DNA of 64,000 nt from positions 1-64,000 of the forward strand of contig NZ_AFUB01000042.1 in the NCBI RefSeq assembly GCF_000222705.1, written 5' to 3'. Made by a program: the position numbers and the translations under genes. Within the stretch, counting starts at the first letter, position 1; each line of letters begins with the position of its first letter. Source of the stretch: Streptococcus mitis bv. 2 str. SK95 (GTDB lineage Bacteria > Bacillota > Bacilli > Lactobacillales > Streptococcaceae). The notes below the pieces were generated by a model. It saw only the letters and a program-made list of their open reading frames with translations. It had not been told where the DNA came from and ran no database searches. Below are positions 13,305 to 25,654 of this stretch, in pieces.

Positions 13305-14471
13305 ATGGAACATAAAGAGAAACATTTTAGCCTATCTTGGTTTTTTAAGTGGTTTTTAGATAATAAAGCCATCACTGTATTTTTAGTAACCTTGTTACTG
13401 GGGCTAAACATTTTCATTCTAAGTAAGATTAGTTTTATATTTTTACCCGTTTTAGACTTTCTTGGGGTTGTCATGTTACCAGTTATTTTATCTGGTTTAC
13501 TCTATTACCTCCTCAATCCGATTGTTGACTGGATGGAGAAGCACAAGATCAATCGTGTCCTTGCCATTAGTATTGTTTTTGTCATTATTGGACTTTTTAT
13601 CATTTGGGGTCTGGCAGTCGCTATTCCAAATTTCCAACGCCAAGTCTTAAATTTTGCAAAGAATGTGCCGACTTATCTTAAGGATGCTGATATGGTTATC
13701 AATGACCTTGTAACCAAACGCTTGCCAGATGATTTTAGACCACAGTTGGAGCAGGTTCTTGCCAATGTTTCTAGTGAAGCGACGATGTGGGCGAGCAAAA
13801 TTTCTTCTCAAGCCGTCAACTGGGTCAGCGCCTTTATCAGTAGTGTTTCCCAGGTCATTGTTGCAGTTATTATCGTCCCCTTTATGCTCTTTTATCTTTT
13901 GAGAGATGGGAAAGGCTTGCGGGATTACCTAACTAAATTCATCCCAAACAAGTTAAAAGAACCTGTCGGACAAGTTTTGTCAGATGTTAATAAACAGTTG
14001 TCAAACTACGTTAGAGGGCAGGTCACAGTTGCTATTATCGTGGCGATTATGTTTATTATCTTCTTTAAGATTATTGGTCTCAGATATGCTGTGACTCTTG
14101 GTATTACGGCTGGTATCCTCAATCTAGTACCTTATCTAGGTAGTTTCCTTGCCATGCTTCCTGCCCTTGTTTTAGGTTTAATAGCAGGACCTGTCATGCT
14201 ATTGAAGGTTGTGATAGTCTTTATCGTAGAACAAACAATTGAAGGGCGTTTTGTTTCACCGCTTATTTTAGGTAGTCAGCTAAACATCCATCCGATCAAT
14301 GTCCTCTTTGTTCTCCTAACTTCAGGTTCTATGTTTGGTATTTGGGGAGTCTTGCTGGGAATTCCTGTCTATGCTTCTGCCAAGGTCGTTATCTCGGCTA
14401 TCTTTAACTGGTATAAAAAAGTCAGCGGTCTGTATGAAGAAGAAGGGGAGGAAATCAAGAGTGAACAATAG
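13305..14471 (+). CDS. AI-2E family transporter (PerM/YhhT-like)
   Basis: 388 residues with about seven to eight membrane helices. A paired N-terminal helix set is followed by a soluble amphipathic middle (about residues 120-190) and C-terminal helices with the family-typical VPYLGSFLAMLPA and 'VEQTIEGRFVSP'. The family contains exporters proposed for autoinducer-2 and Na+/H+ antiport; the substrate here is not known. The last 11 bases overlap the TPR gene, so the two are translationally coupled. Confidence 0.85.
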   Translation: MEHKEKHFSLSWFFKWFLDNKAITVFLVTLLLGLNIFILSKISFIFLPVLDFLGVVMLPVILSGLLYYLLNPIVDWMEKHKINRVLAISIVFVIIGLFIIWGLAVAIPNFQRQVLNFAKNVPTYLKDADMVINDLVTKRLPDDFRPQLEQVLANVSSEATMWASKISSQAVNWVSAFISSVSQVIVAVIIVPFMLFYLLRDGKGLRDYLTKFIPNKLKEPVGQVLSDVNKQLSNYVRGQVTVAIIVAIMFIIFFKIIGLRYAVTLGITAGILNLVPYLGSFLAMLPALVLGLIAGPVMLLKVVIVFIVEQTIEGRFVSPLILGSQLNIHPINVLFVLLTSGSMFGIWGVLLGIPVYASAKVVISAIFNWYKKVSGLYEEEGEEIKSEQ

Positions 14472-15690
14472 TCAACGCATGCTCCAGGCTTTGGATGAAC
14501 AGGATTTAACCAAAGCGGATCAGTATTTTCACAAAGCCCTCGAAACAGATTCAAGTGAGGTTCTCTATGAACTAGCAAGCTATCTTGAGGGAATTGGCTT
14601 TTATCCTCAAGCAAAAGAAATTTACCAAAATATTATTACAGAGTTTCCAGAAGTGAATCTGAACTTAGCAAGCATTGCTAGTGAGGATGGCAATGTTGAG
14701 GAAGCCTTTGCTTACCTTGAGGAAATCACACCCGAAAGTGACTGGTACGTATCGGCTTTGGTATTGAAAGCAGATCTCTATCAGTTGGAAGGATTGACAG
14801 ATGTAGCGCGTGAAAAGTTACTGGAAGCCTTAAGCTACTCAGATGATGCCTTATTAGTTTTTGGTCTGGCTGAGTTGGATAGCGAGTTAGGAAATTATCA
14901 GGAAGCCATTCAGGGCTATGCTCAATTAGATAATCGCTCCATCTATGAGCAAACGGGTGTCTCAACCTATCAGCGAATCGGCTACGCTTATGCCCAGTTA
15001 GGCAAGTTTGAAGCTGCTACAGAATTCTTAGAAAAAGCTTTAGAATTAGAATACGATGACCAAACCGCTTTTGAGTTGGCTAGTCTTTACTTTGACCAAG
15101 AAGAGTATCAAAAATCTGTTCTTTACTTTAAGCAGATTGATACCATTTCACCAGATTTTGAAGGATATGAGTATGGCTACAGTCAAGCCTTACACAAGGA
15201 ACATCAGGTGGAGGAGGCCCTTCTTATCGCTAAACAAGGTTTGGAGAAAAATCCATTTGAAACTCGGCTCTTGCTAGCAGCCTCACAGTTTTCGTATGAA
15301 TTGCATGATGCTAGTGCTGCAGAGCAATTTCTCCTTACTGCCAAAGAAGATGCAGAAGACCTTGAGGAGATTTTCCTTCGTCTCGCAACCATTTATATGG
15401 AACAAGAGCGGTTTGAGGACATTATCGCTCTCCAAAGTCAAGAACCTGAAAACCTCCTGACCAAGTGGATGATTGCACGCTCTTACCAGAAAATCGAAGA
15501 TTTAAATAAGGCTTATGAGCTCTATCAAGAACTGTCATCTGACCTCAAGGACAATCCAGAGTTTCTGGAGCAATATACTTATCTTTTGCGTGAATTGGGA
15601 TATTTTGAAGAAGCCAAAGTGCAAGCTGAAGCTTATTTAAAACTCGTTCCAGATGATGTTCAGATGCAAGAACTCTTAGAAACACTTTAA
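14461..15690 (+). CDS. Tetratricopeptide-repeat protein
   Basis: About 409 residues made of consecutive helical TPR units across the whole length, for example GFYPQAKEIYQNIITEFPE and GKFEAATEFLEKALELEYDD. The GTG at 14461 is preceded by AGGGGAGG and gives MNNSQRMLQALDEQDL; the reading frame extends upstream inside the transporter gene without a better start. No signal peptide, so probably a cytosolic scaffold. Specific partner unknown. Confidence 0.85.
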   Translation: MNNSQRMLQALDEQDLTKADQYFHKALETDSSEVLYELASYLEGIGFYPQAKEIYQNIITEFPEVNLNLASIASEDGNVEEAFAYLEEITPESDWYVSALVLKADLYQLEGLTDVAREKLLEALSYSDDALLVFGLAELDSELGNYQEAIQGYAQLDNRSIYEQTGVSTYQRIGYAYAQLGKFEAATEFLEKALELEYDDQTAFELASLYFDQEEYQKSVLYFKQIDTISPDFEGYEYGYSQALHKEHQVEEALLIAKQGLEKNPFETRLLLAASQFSYELHDASAAEQFLLTAKEDAEDLEEIFLRLATIYMEQERFEDIIALQSQEPENLLTKWMIARSYQKIEDLNKAYELYQELSSDLKDNPEFLEQYTYLLRELGYFEEAKVQAEAYLKLVPDDVQMQELLETL

Positions 15691-15703
15691 AAGTTATCTC
15701 TCT

Positions 15704-15739
15704 AAAAACGTATCTGTCAATTTGTCAGATACGTTTTTT
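15704..15739 (+). terminator. Terminator after TPR gene
   Basis: Stem AAAAACGTATCTG / CAGATACGTTTTT with a nine-base loop, then T. Confidence 0.88.
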
Positions 15740-15769
15740 GAAAGAAATAGAATTTTTTTACAATAACCC

Positions 15770-15797
15770 TTGCTAAATTGTTTATTTATGCTATAAT
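15770..15797 (+). promoter_or_regulatory. Promoter of amino-acid ABC operon
   Basis: TTGCTA, 16-base spacer and TATAAT with an upstream TG (extended -10, TATGCTATAAT), 28 bases before the permease start. Confidence 0.65.
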
Positions 15798-15825
15798 AGG
15801 AACAATTATTTTTAGGAGGTGCAGT

Positions 15826-16467
15826 ATGTCTTATTTGTTTGAGATATTACCGAGTTTATTGAGCGGTGCAAGCATGACTTTACAGGTTTTTGTACTGGTC
15901 TTGATTTTGTCTATTCCCTTGGGCGTTTTGATTGCCTTTGCCTTGCAAGTCCATTGGAAACTCCTCCATTATCTGATCAACATTTATATCTGGATCATGA
16001 GGGGAACACCCTTGCTCTTGCAATTGATCTTTATCTATTATGTACTCCCAAATATTGGAATTCGTTTGGATCGCCTTCCTGCGGCTATTATTGCCTTTGT
16101 TTTGAATTATGCAGCTTACTTTGCTGAAATCTTCCGTGGAGGGATTGATACCATTCCTAAGGGTCAATATGAGGCTGCTAAGGTCTTGAAGTTTAGCCCT
16201 GTTGCCACAGTGCGCTATATTATCTTACCACAGGTGACCAAAATTGTTCTTCCTAGTGTATTTAATGAAGTCATGAGTTTGGTCAAGGATACTTCTTTGG
16301 TCTATGCCTTAGGTATTTCAGATTTGATTTTGGCTAGTCGTACAGCAGCCAATCGAGATGCCAGTCTTGTTCCTATGTTTTTAGCTGGAGCGATTTATTT
16401 GATTATGATCGGTCTTGTAACCATTGTAGCGAAAAAACTTGAGAAGAAGTACAGTTATTACAGATAG
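15826..16467 (+). CDS. Polar amino-acid ABC transporter permease
   Basis: 213 residues, HisM/GlnP type. The EAA loop reads EAAKVLKFSPVATVRYIILPQ (split across the segment 'GQYEAAKVL' onward) and about five membrane helices are visible. The ATG at 15826 follows AGGAGG with correct spacing; a TTG 48 bases upstream lies in the promoter and is rejected. First of three genes: permease, ATPase, binding lipoprotein. Confidence 0.93.
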   Translation: MSYLFEILPSLLSGASMTLQVFVLVLILSIPLGVLIAFALQVHWKLLHYLINIYIWIMRGTPLLLQLIFIYYVLPNIGIRLDRLPAAIIAFVLNYAAYFAEIFRGGIDTIPKGQYEAAKVLKFSPVATVRYIILPQVTKIVLPSVFNEVMSLVKDTSLVYALGISDLILASRTAANRDASLVPMFLAGAIYLIMIGLVTIVAKKLEKKYSYYR

Positions 16468-16477
16468 GAGGATTGCT

Positions 16478-17119
16478 ATGTTAGAATTACGAAACATCAA
16501 CAAGGCCTTTGGTGGCAAACAAATCTTAACTAATTTCAGCCTATCAATTCTTGAAAAGCAAATCCTGGCAATCGTAGGTCCATCAGGAGGCGGAAAAACA
16601 ACCTTATTACGTATGTTAGCTGGACTGGAAACTATCGATTCTGGAGAAATCTACTATAACGGTGAATCTCTAGCTTTAGACGAACTAGAAAAGCGCAACC
16701 TACTAGGATTTGTCTTCCAAGATTTTCAACTTTTCCCTCATTTATCAGTTCTGGACAATTTGACCCTATCGCCTGTGAAAACTATGGGAATGAAGCAGGA
16801 AGAGGCTGAGAAGAAGGCGCGTGGACTCTTAGAACAGTTAGGACTAGCAGGGCACGCAGATGCTTATCCATTTTCATTATCAGGTGGGCAAAAGCAGCGG
16901 GTGGCCTTGGCGCGTGCCATGATGATTGACCCAGAAATCATTGGTTACGATGAACCAACTTCTGCCTTGGATCCAGAATTACGCTTGGAAGTGGAAAAAC
17001 TGATTTTGCAAAATAGGGAACTTGGGATGACGCAAATTGTGGTTACCCACGATTTACAATTCGCTGAAAATATTGCAGATGTATTATTAAAAGTAGAGCC
17101 TAAATGGGAGGAAAAATGA
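16478..17119 (+). CDS. Polar amino-acid ABC transporter ATP-binding protein
   Basis: 213 residues. Walker A GPSGGGKT (about residues 31-38), signature SLSGGQKQR, Walker [14 protein letters not shown] and the switch His in VVTHD are intact. The chain is shorter than the usual 240 residues because it ends soon after the switch region. The ATG at 16478 has TAGGAGG upstream. Its stop overlaps the next gene's start. Confidence 0.94.
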   Translation: MLELRNINKAFGGKQILTNFSLSILEKQILAIVGPSGGGKTTLLRMLAGLETIDSGEIYYNGESLALDELEKRNLLGFVFQDFQLFPHLSVLDNLTLSPVKTMGMKQEEAEKKARGLLEQLGLAGHADAYPFSLSGGQKQRVALARAMMIDPEIIGYDEPTSALDPELRLEVEKLILQNRELGMTQIVVTHDLQFAENIADVLLKVEPKWEEK

Positions 17120-17955
17120 TGAAAAAATTGATGCTTGTATTAGTCAGTCTAATGACTGCTTTGTTCTTAGCAGCTTGTGGGAAAAATTCTAGTGAAACTA
17201 GTGGAGATAATTGGTCTAAGTACGAGTCTAACAAGTCTATTACCATTGGATTTGATAGTACTTTTGTTCCAATGGGATTTGCTCAGAAAGATGGTTCCTA
17301 TGCAGGATTTGATATTGATTTAGCTACAGCTGTTTTTGAAAAATACGGAATTACGGTAAATTGGCAACCGATTGATTGGGATTTGAAAGAAGCTGAATTG
17401 ACAAAAGGAACGATTGATCTGATTTGGAATGGCTATTCCGCTACAGACGAACGTCGTGAAAAGGTAGCATTCAGTAACTCATATATGAAGAATGAGCAGG
17501 TATTGGTTACTAAGAAATCGTCAGGTATCACGACTGCAAAAGATATGACTGGAAAGACTTTGGGAGCTCAAGCTGGTTCATCTGGTTATGCGGACTTTGA
17601 AGGAAAGCCAGCGATTTTGAAGGATATTGTCGCTAATAATGAAGCGAATCAATACCAAACTTTTAATGAAGCCTTGATTGATTTGAAAAACGATCGAATT
17701 GACGGCCTATTGATTGATCGTGTCTATGCAAACTATTATTTAGAAGCAGAAGGCATTTTAAATGATTATAATGTCTTTACAGTTGGACTAGAAACAGAAG
17801 CTTTTGCAGTTGGAGCACGTAAGGAAGATACAACTCTGGTTAATAAGATAAATGAAGGATTTTCTAGTCTTTACAAGGATGGTAAGTTCCAAGAAATTAG
17901 TCAAAAATGGTTTGGAGAAGATGTAGCCACCAGTCAGGTGAAAAATCAAGAATAA
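17119..17955 (+). CDS. aatB: Amino-acid ABC transporter substrate-binding lipoprotein
   Basis: About 278 residues. Signal peptide with lipobox ALFLAACG, so Cys20 is the lipidated residue. The rest is an SBP_bac_3 fold (ITIGFDSTFVPMGF, GSYAGFDIDLATAVFEKYG). Family members bind polar amino acids or cystine; the ligand here is not fixed by sequence. Order and neighbours match the pneumococcal permease-ATPase-AatB cluster as I recall it. Alternative ATGs at 17116 and 17104 exist; 17119 has the best spacing to GGGAGG. Confidence 0.85.
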   Translation: MKKLMLVLVSLMTALFLAACGKNSSETSGDNWSKYESNKSITIGFDSTFVPMGFAQKDGSYAGFDIDLATAVFEKYGITVNWQPIDWDLKEAELTKGTIDLIWNGYSATDERREKVAFSNSYMKNEQVLVTKKSSGITTAKDMTGKTLGAQAGSSGYADFEGKPAILKDIVANNEANQYQTFNEALIDLKNDRIDGLLIDRVYANYYLEAEGILNDYNVFTVGLETEAFAVGARKEDTTLVNKINEGFSSLYKDGKFQEISQKWFGEDVATSQVKNQE

Positions 17956-17956
17956 G

Positions 17957-17990
17957 AAAAAGAGATTGAGTTAACCTCAGTCTCTTTTAG
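17957..17990 (+). terminator. Terminator of aat operon
   Basis: AAAGAGATTGAG / CTCAGTCTCTTT imperfect stem with T run. Confidence 0.75.
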
Positions 17991-17991
17991 T

Positions 17992-18022
17992 CTTAAAAAT
18001 CCTCTGGCAAGTACCAGAGGAT
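17992..18022 (-). terminator. Terminator of lysS
   Basis: CCTCTGG / CCAGAGG stem with six-base loop; on the minus strand it is followed by ATTTTTAAG. Confidence 0.8.
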
Positions 18023-18028
18023 AAGAGT

Positions 18029-19528
<1,500 letters not shown>

Positions 19529-19625
19529 CTAGTTTTACTCAAAATTGAATACGATGAGTCATTTTTTGCGATACTCTCATTTTATCATAAATAGCAGAGA
19601 AATTCACGGATATTCTTTGAAAACT

Positions 19626-19656
19626 AAAAAGAACTTGACCATTGGGATCAAGTTCC
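19626..19656 (-). terminator. Terminator after histidine phosphatase operon
   Basis: GAACTTGA / TCAAGTTC stem; the minus strand continues TTTTTAG. It closes the leftward cluster popT-ybaK-phosphatase. Confidence 0.85.
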
Positions 19657-19657
19657 A

Positions 19658-20281
19658 TTATTTTTCTTGATAGGAAGTGTCATTCCATCTTTCCAGAGTG
19701 AAGGTTTCAAAATCCTCAGTCTCCAAAATTGTAAGACTGGCATTGGATAAACCTCCTTCTTTGCGGAGGTGAGCCTCTTTATAACCTAAAAGTGTTCGAA
19801 GGCTAGCAGTGAGATTTGCCCCATGACCGACGATTAGAATGTTTTCAGCCGGACTTCCTTTCAGAGATTTGATAAATCGAATAGTACGCTGGGTCGTAGA
19901 GTAGAGGGATTCCGCTTCAAACATCCTTGTATCAAACTGAGCCAGATTGGAGCGAAAAGCCTTGATTTGTTGTGGATAGATGGCATTGAGCGTTGCGATT
20001 TTTAAACCTTCAAGTTTTCCAAGTTGCCATTCGCGCAGGTCAGGAATACTTTCTAAAGGACAGGGTGTCTGGAGTTGACTTTGGATAATTTCAGCAGATT
20101 TGACCGCCCTAGGTAAATCACTTGAATATATCTTATCAAAAGGAATATCCTTAAGATACTGGCCAAGTTGTTTTAGGGTGTCAATGGCTTCCGGAAGAAG
20201 GGGTGAGTCGCCACTAGCACCCTGAAAACGTCCTTCAAGATTCCAGAGAGTGCGACCATGACGAACAAAATAGAGTTTCAT
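19658..20281 (-). CDS. Histidine phosphatase family protein (phosphoglycerate mutase-like)
   Basis: 207 residues. The catalytic RHGRT lies at residues 7-11 (LYFVRHGRTLWN), the second histidine in ILIVGHGANL. The family covers cofactor-dependent mutases and broad phosphatases, and the short chain favours a phosphatase. Its start overlaps the ybaK stop by one base, so it is the last gene of a leftward operon. Confidence 0.88.
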   Translation of the reverse strand: MKLYFVRHGRTLWNLEGRFQGASGDSPLLPEAIDTLKQLGQYLKDIPFDKIYSSDLPRAVKSAEIIQSQLQTPCPLESIPDLREWQLGKLEGLKIATLNAIYPQQIKAFRSNLAQFDTRMFEAESLYSTTQRTIRFIKSLKGSPAENILIVGHGANLTASLRTLLGYKEAHLRKEGGLSNASLTILETEDFETFTLERWNDTSYQEK

Positions 20282-20763
20282 TACTTACTGTCCTCCAAGA
20301 TATCTGCAAAATCCGCTTTTACAAAGCTGGCCAAGTCTCGAGGGCGTACGATGATACTATGTCCGACTTCCCCAGCAGAGACGATCATTTGGTCCAAATC
20401 CAAAGCAGTTTTATCAATAAAAATTGGATAATTGTGTTTTTGGCGAATGCCGACGGGGTTATTAGCCCCATGAATATAGCCTGTCGTTTTTTCCAGGTCT
20501 TTTTGAGGAATCATGCTTACTTTTTTATTGCCAGAAACCTTTGCTAGTTTTTTCTCAGCGAGGTGTTCTGTTAAGGGAACAATTCCAATAATCGGTCCTG
20601 TCTTGTCTCCCAAAAGAGCCAAGGTTTTAAAGATATGAGTTCGATCATATTCCGAAGGTAGTTCACCCTCAAGCGCGTTGATTTGAATGCCTGTGTGTTC
20701 AATACCCGCCTTGGTCAAGATTTGTTCGACCAAGGTTTTTTTAATCTTGACTTTCTTTGCCAT
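20281..20763 (-). CDS. ybaK: YbaK/EbsC-type aminoacyl-tRNA deacylase
   Basis: 160 residues with the YbaK/ProX editing fold. The conserved Lys lies in HIFKTLALLGDK, and later motifs are 'GYIHGANNPVGIRQKH' and the C-terminal GEVGHSIIVRPRDLA. Characterised members hydrolyse Cys-tRNA(Pro). One-base overlaps on both sides place it inside a three-gene operon. Confidence 0.9.
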   Translation of the reverse strand: MAKKVKIKKTLVEQILTKAGIEHTGIQINALEGELPSEYDRTHIFKTLALLGDKTGPIIGIVPLTEHLAEKKLAKVSGNKKVSMIPQKDLEKTTGYIHGANNPVGIRQKHNYPIFIDKTALDLDQMIVSAGEVGHSIIVRPRDLASFVKADFADILEDSK

Positions 20764-21605
20764 TATTTATACTTATCCTCCAATTGACTCATCCAGATAC
20801 CAAGCCAAATACCAAGTGCAAAGAAGAAGGCAATGAGAACATAGCTCACGATGGAAAGTCCAGTGTATTGGATACTTTCAGCATTTCCAGCATTTGGAAT
20901 CAAAATTAAGAGGGTGCTTGATAGAACAATCCCAATGATAAAGTGATAAACACGGGAGTGATAGTTGTTCAAGGCATGGTCCATTAATTTTGAAAAGATA
21001 ATGAGGGTTGCTCCTGCACCTATGCCGATAGGAAGGAAGGTTCCAAATAAATCAAAGGTTTTAAAACCAGTTAGCATAGGAGCGTACAGTCCCAAAATCA
21101 AGAGTAGATTTGACGGACTTAAACCAGGCACCAAGACACCAAGAGCTAAAAGAACACCTGCCAAGATGAAGTTTGCAAAACTTGCACTAAGCGACCCTAC
21201 AACAAAATTGAGTGCGTAAAGACCCAGCCCAGAAATGATAAAGGTAGCCCAGAACCAGACTAGGTCAATCTTGTCCCGATCAGATTCTCGAGTAGATTCT
21301 TTAAGGAGGCTAGGAACTGTACCGATGATAGCTCCCGCAAAGCTCCACAAAACATAGACTTGGTAATTTTCTAGCAAATACTCGATCGGATAGGAAAATA
21401 AACCAATCCCAAGCAACATCCCGATAGTTACTGGGATAAAGTAAAGGACATTCTCTTTAAAATCTTTAAAGGGGTGAGCCAGAAAGCCAATCATTCGCTC
21501 GTAAATACCCAAAATAGCTGCTAAAACACCGCCAGAAATTCCCGGTAGGATAAATCCTAATGCGATGACGATTCCTTTAATAACTCGTGCAATCCATGAA
21601 AACAT
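20763..21605 (-). CDS. popT: DUF368 (PopT-type) membrane protein
   Basis: 280 residues and about eight membrane helices. The family signature GFILPGISGGVLAAILG is at the N-terminus and its internal repeat GVLVPGLSPSNLLLILGL lies near residue 170. DUF368 proteins of other bacteria were shown to recycle undecaprenyl phosphate across the membrane (PopT); applying this here is by family. The ATG at 21605 follows GAGGATC, and an upstream in-frame extension to 21683 runs into the promoter region. First gene of the leftward operon. Confidence 0.82.
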   Translation of the reverse strand: MFSWIARVIKGIVIALGFILPGISGGVLAAILGIYERMIGFLAHPFKDFKENVLYFIPVTIGMLLGIGLFSYPIEYLLENYQVYVLWSFAGAIIGTVPSLLKESTRESDRDKIDLVWFWATFIISGLGLYALNFVVGSLSASFANFILAGVLLALGVLVPGLSPSNLLLILGLYAPMLTGFKTFDLFGTFLPIGIGAGATLIIFSKLMDHALNNYHSRVYHFIIGIVLSSTLLILIPNAGNAESIQYTGLSIVSYVLIAFFFALGIWLGIWMSQLEDKYK

Positions 21606-21673
21606 AATAAGATCCTCAATTTCATAAAATTCTTTCTCTATGCTATCAATTATAACACAGACGGGGAGAAAAT

Positions 21674-21711
21674 GAAAAAACAAGTGAAAAAGTTTGTTAT
21701 TTTCACTTGTC
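21674..21711 (-). terminator. Terminator of GH25 gene
   Basis: ACAAGTGAAAA / TTTTCACTTGT stem immediately after the stop; T-rich tail on the minus strand. Confidence 0.8.
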
Positions 21712-22512
21712 TTATGGTCTCAAAAATAATTTTCGGAAGGTTTCTTCCTTCTCTTTAGCAGTAGAAATCAAATTGATGTCCAAATGATGTTCAAATCCTG
21801 CAATTCTTCCTTTAGATGTGTACTGATGGAGATCGTAGTCCAGATCAGTATTTGGCTTCGTTTCAAAATAACCAGAGTCCGTTCCATAGGAAGGGATCCA
21901 AATAGCAGTGAACTTTTCTGTATTGATACTATGCTCTTGCATGAAGTAAACTCCAACGTAGATGCCGATGTTTTTAGCGCCGAGAGCTGCCAGTTTGGCG
22001 CGAAAGGCCTCAACACCTTCATTCATATCAGACATTGTTTTTTCTTCAACATCTAACCAGTAGTAGCTAGGATTGTAGGGAGAAGCAGCATTGTAGAAGA
22101 CTTCAGCAGCCTTCTCCATATCTTCTTTGCTTTTTCCAGCAACGTAAGCATAAACACCCACAGGGACATTTCGTTTTTGGAATTCTGATATGTGATTTTT
22201 ATAAGCTTTATCGACACCATTGATAAAGGCAGCATCATTTGCTTCAGTATGCTGAGCCCCATTGTGCACGCGAACGATAACACCAGAAATGTTTTGAGAT
22301 AAGGTGTCGTAGTTAATCTCCTCAGGTCTTTGCCAACCAGAGACGTCGATAATGGGTTTGTCAAGATTATGCAAGGCTTGTGTTTCAACTTGAAGAGCAT
22401 TTAGTTTTGTTTTGATAGGATGATCCTCAAAACTTGGTCTATTGAGGAGTAAAATCGCTATGAAAATTCCAAATAAACTAAAAATAATAGCTGGATGAAT
22501 TTGTTTTCTCAT
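21712..22512 (-). CDS. GH25 family lysozyme, membrane-anchored
   Basis: 266 residues. One N-terminal membrane helix or uncleaved signal (residues 8-26) precedes a glycoside hydrolase 25 domain. IIDVSGWQ places the first catalytic Asp at 56, and YYWLDVEEKT gives Asp154 and Glu156, the DxE pair. It would cut N-acetylmuramyl-1,4-N-acetylglucosamine bonds in peptidoglycan at the cell surface. No choline- or cell-wall-binding repeats. It stands alone, divergent from glmU. Confidence 0.9.
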   Translation of the reverse strand: MRKQIHPAIIFSLFGIFIAILLLNRPSFEDHPIKTKLNALQVETQALHNLDKPIIDVSGWQRPEEINYDTLSQNISGVIVRVHNGAQHTEANDAAFINGVDKAYKNHISEFQKRNVPVGVYAYVAGKSKEDMEKAAEVFYNAASPYNPSYYWLDVEEKTMSDMNEGVEAFRAKLAALGAKNIGIYVGVYFMQEHSINTEKFTAIWIPSYGTDSGYFETKPNTDLDYDLHQYTSKGRIAGFEHHLDINLISTAKEKEETFRKLFLRP

Positions 22513-22633
22513 ACTTATTTAGTTTATCGTAAAAATTTAAAAAAATCAAAGGAAACAGTCTAGAAATGTAGACAAGTAGGGGAGATTTTCAGGAAAGCAC
22601 CTGTTTGTTTGTTCTTTAAAAGTAAAATTATGG

Positions 22634-22639
22634 TATAAT
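22634..22639 (+). promoter_or_regulatory. Extended -10 element of glmU operon
   Basis: TGGTATAAT, 32 bases before glmU; the -35 is weak. Confidence 0.5.
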
Positions 22640-22643
22640 ATAA

Positions 22644-24050
<1,407 letters not shown>

Positions 24051-24059
24051 GAGTCTATC

Positions 24060-24605
24060 ATGGAATTTGAAGAAAAAACGATTAGCCGGAAGGAAATCTA
24101 TCAAGGTCCTATTTTCAAACTAGTACAAGACCAGGTGGAACTACCAGAAGGAAAGGGAACTGCCCAACGTGACTTGATTTTTCACAATGGGGCTGTTTGT
24201 GTACTAGCCGTGACAGCTGAGGATAAAATCGTCCTCGTTAAGCAATATCGAAAGGCTATCGAGGCTGTTTCTTATGAAATTCCCGCTGGAAAACTGGAAA
24301 TTGGTGAAAATGCGGATCCAATAGCAGCTGCCCTTCGTGAATTGGAAGAAGAAGTTGCCTACACGGCTAAGTTAGAACTGTTGTACGATTTCTATTCTGC
24401 GATTGGATTTTGTAATGAAAAACTAAAACTCTACCTTGCTAGTGATTTGGTCAAGGTGGAAAATCCTCGCCCACAAGATGATGATGAAACCTTGGAAGTC
24501 TTAGAAGTAAGTCTAGAGGAAGCCAAGAACCTGATCCAGTCAGGTCATATCTGTGATGCCAAGACCATTATGGCGATTCAGTACTGGGAACTACAAAAGA
24601 AATAG
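24060..24605 (+). CDS. Nudix hydrolase, ADP-ribose pyrophosphatase type
   Basis: 181 residues. The Nudix box runs GKLEIGE...RELEEEV; the glycine that usually closes the box is replaced by Ala in EEVAYTA. The motif [17 protein letters not shown] is typical of NudF-type ADP-ribose pyrophosphatases. Position between glmU and macP is conserved in mitis-group streptococci as I know them. Confidence 0.9.
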   Translation: MEFEEKTISRKEIYQGPIFKLVQDQVELPEGKGTAQRDLIFHNGAVCVLAVTAEDKIVLVKQYRKAIEAVSYEIPAGKLEIGENADPIAAALRELEEEVAYTAKLELLYDFYSAIGFCNEKLKLYLASDLVKVENPRPQDDDETLEVLEVSLEEAKNLIQSGHICDAKTIMAIQYWELQKK

Positions 24606-24616
24606 AGGAGAAACCC

Positions 24617-24928
24617 ATGGGAAAACCTTTATTAACAGACGAAATGATTGAACGTGCCAACCGTGGTGAGAAAATCTCAGGACCACCTCTTCAAGATGAT
24701 GAGGAAACAAAGATCCTACCAACGTCTTCACAACATTTTGGTTATTCACGTTCTAGAGACCACGGTTTTAGTCAAGATACACTTACAATTGAAGTAGAGC
24801 CAACGATTCATAAGAGCCGCCGCATTGAGAACACTAAGAGAAATGTCTTCAACTCAAAACTCAACCGAGTCTTGTTTGTGGTGATTATACTTTTGATTTT
24901 GCTAGTTTTGGCAATGAAACTCTTGTAA
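24617..24928 (+). CDS. macP: MacP-like membrane-anchored activator of PBP2a
   Basis: 103 residues. A cytosolic N-terminal part of about 80 residues rich in polar and charged residues, with Thr31 in DEETKILPT, precedes a single C-terminal membrane helix ([16 protein letters not shown]). This length, topology and place (after the Nudix gene, before mtnN) match pneumococcal MacP, which is phosphorylated by StkP near that threonine and activates the cell-wall synthase PBP2a. Identification is by recalled synteny and topology, not by alignment. Confidence 0.75.
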   Translation: MGKPLLTDEMIERANRGEKISGPPLQDDEETKILPTSSQHFGYSRSRDHGFSQDTLTIEVEPTIHKSRRIENTKRNVFNSKLNRVLFVVIILLILLVLAMKLL

Positions 24929-24953
24929 TTGAAAGGAAATGAAAGGAAATGAA

Positions 24954-25646
24954 ATGAAAATTGGAATCATTGCTGCCATGCCCGAAGAGCTGATACATTT
25001 GACTCAGAATTTGGACAAAACTCAAGAAGTCCAGGTCTTGGGAAATACCTACTACACTGGCACTATTGGCAAGACAGAAGTTGTCCTAGTTCAGAGTGGG
25101 ATTGGAAAGGTCATGTCGGCTATGAGTGTAGCGGTGTTAGCTGACCATTTTCAAGTAGAAGCCATTATTAATACAGGATCAGCAGGTGCTCTTGCAGAAG
25201 GGATTGCTGTTGGTGATGTAGTGATTGCGGATAAACTAGTCTATCATGATGTGGACGTGACTGCATTTGGCTATGCTTATGGTCAGATGGCTGGTCAACC
25301 TCTTTACTTTGAATCCGATAAGAACTTTATCGCTAGGATTCAAGAAAGTTTATCTCAATTAGAGCAGACATGGCATCTAGGCTTGATTGCTACAGGGGAC
25401 AGTTTTATAGCTGGAGATGATAAGTTTGCTAGTATCAAGTCCCACTTCCCAGGTGTTTTAGCAGTTGAGATGGAAGGAGCGGCCATTGCTCAGGCAGCTC
25501 AGGCTCTTGACCTACCTTTCCTAGTTATTCGTGCTATGAGTGACAATGCCAATCACGAAGCCTCTATCTCATTTGATGAGTTTATCATTGAAGCTGGCCG
25601 TCGTTCTGCCCAAGTTTTACTAGCCTTTTTAAAGGCCTTGAATTAA
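24954..25646 (+). CDS. mtnN: 5'-methylthioadenosine / S-adenosylhomocysteine nucleosidase
   Basis: 230 residues. IGIIAAMPEEL at the start, the substrate region VEMEGAAIAQAA and the catalytic Asp in IRAMSDNA identify the Pfs/MtnN family. It splits MTA and SAH, recycling methionine and feeding LuxS. Two GAAAGGAAAT copies precede the gene; the ATG at 24954 gives the family N-terminus, while the one at 24939 adds five residues. Confidence 0.95.
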   Translation: MKIGIIAAMPEELIHLTQNLDKTQEVQVLGNTYYTGTIGKTEVVLVQSGIGKVMSAMSVAVLADHFQVEAIINTGSAGALAEGIAVGDVVIADKLVYHDVDVTAFGYAYGQMAGQPLYFESDKNFIARIQESLSQLEQTWHLGLIATGDSFIAGDDKFASIKSHFPGVLAVEMEGAAIAQAAQALDLPFLVIRAMSDNANHEASISFDEFIIEAGRRSAQVLLAFLKALN

Positions 25647-25654
25647 GCCAAAAT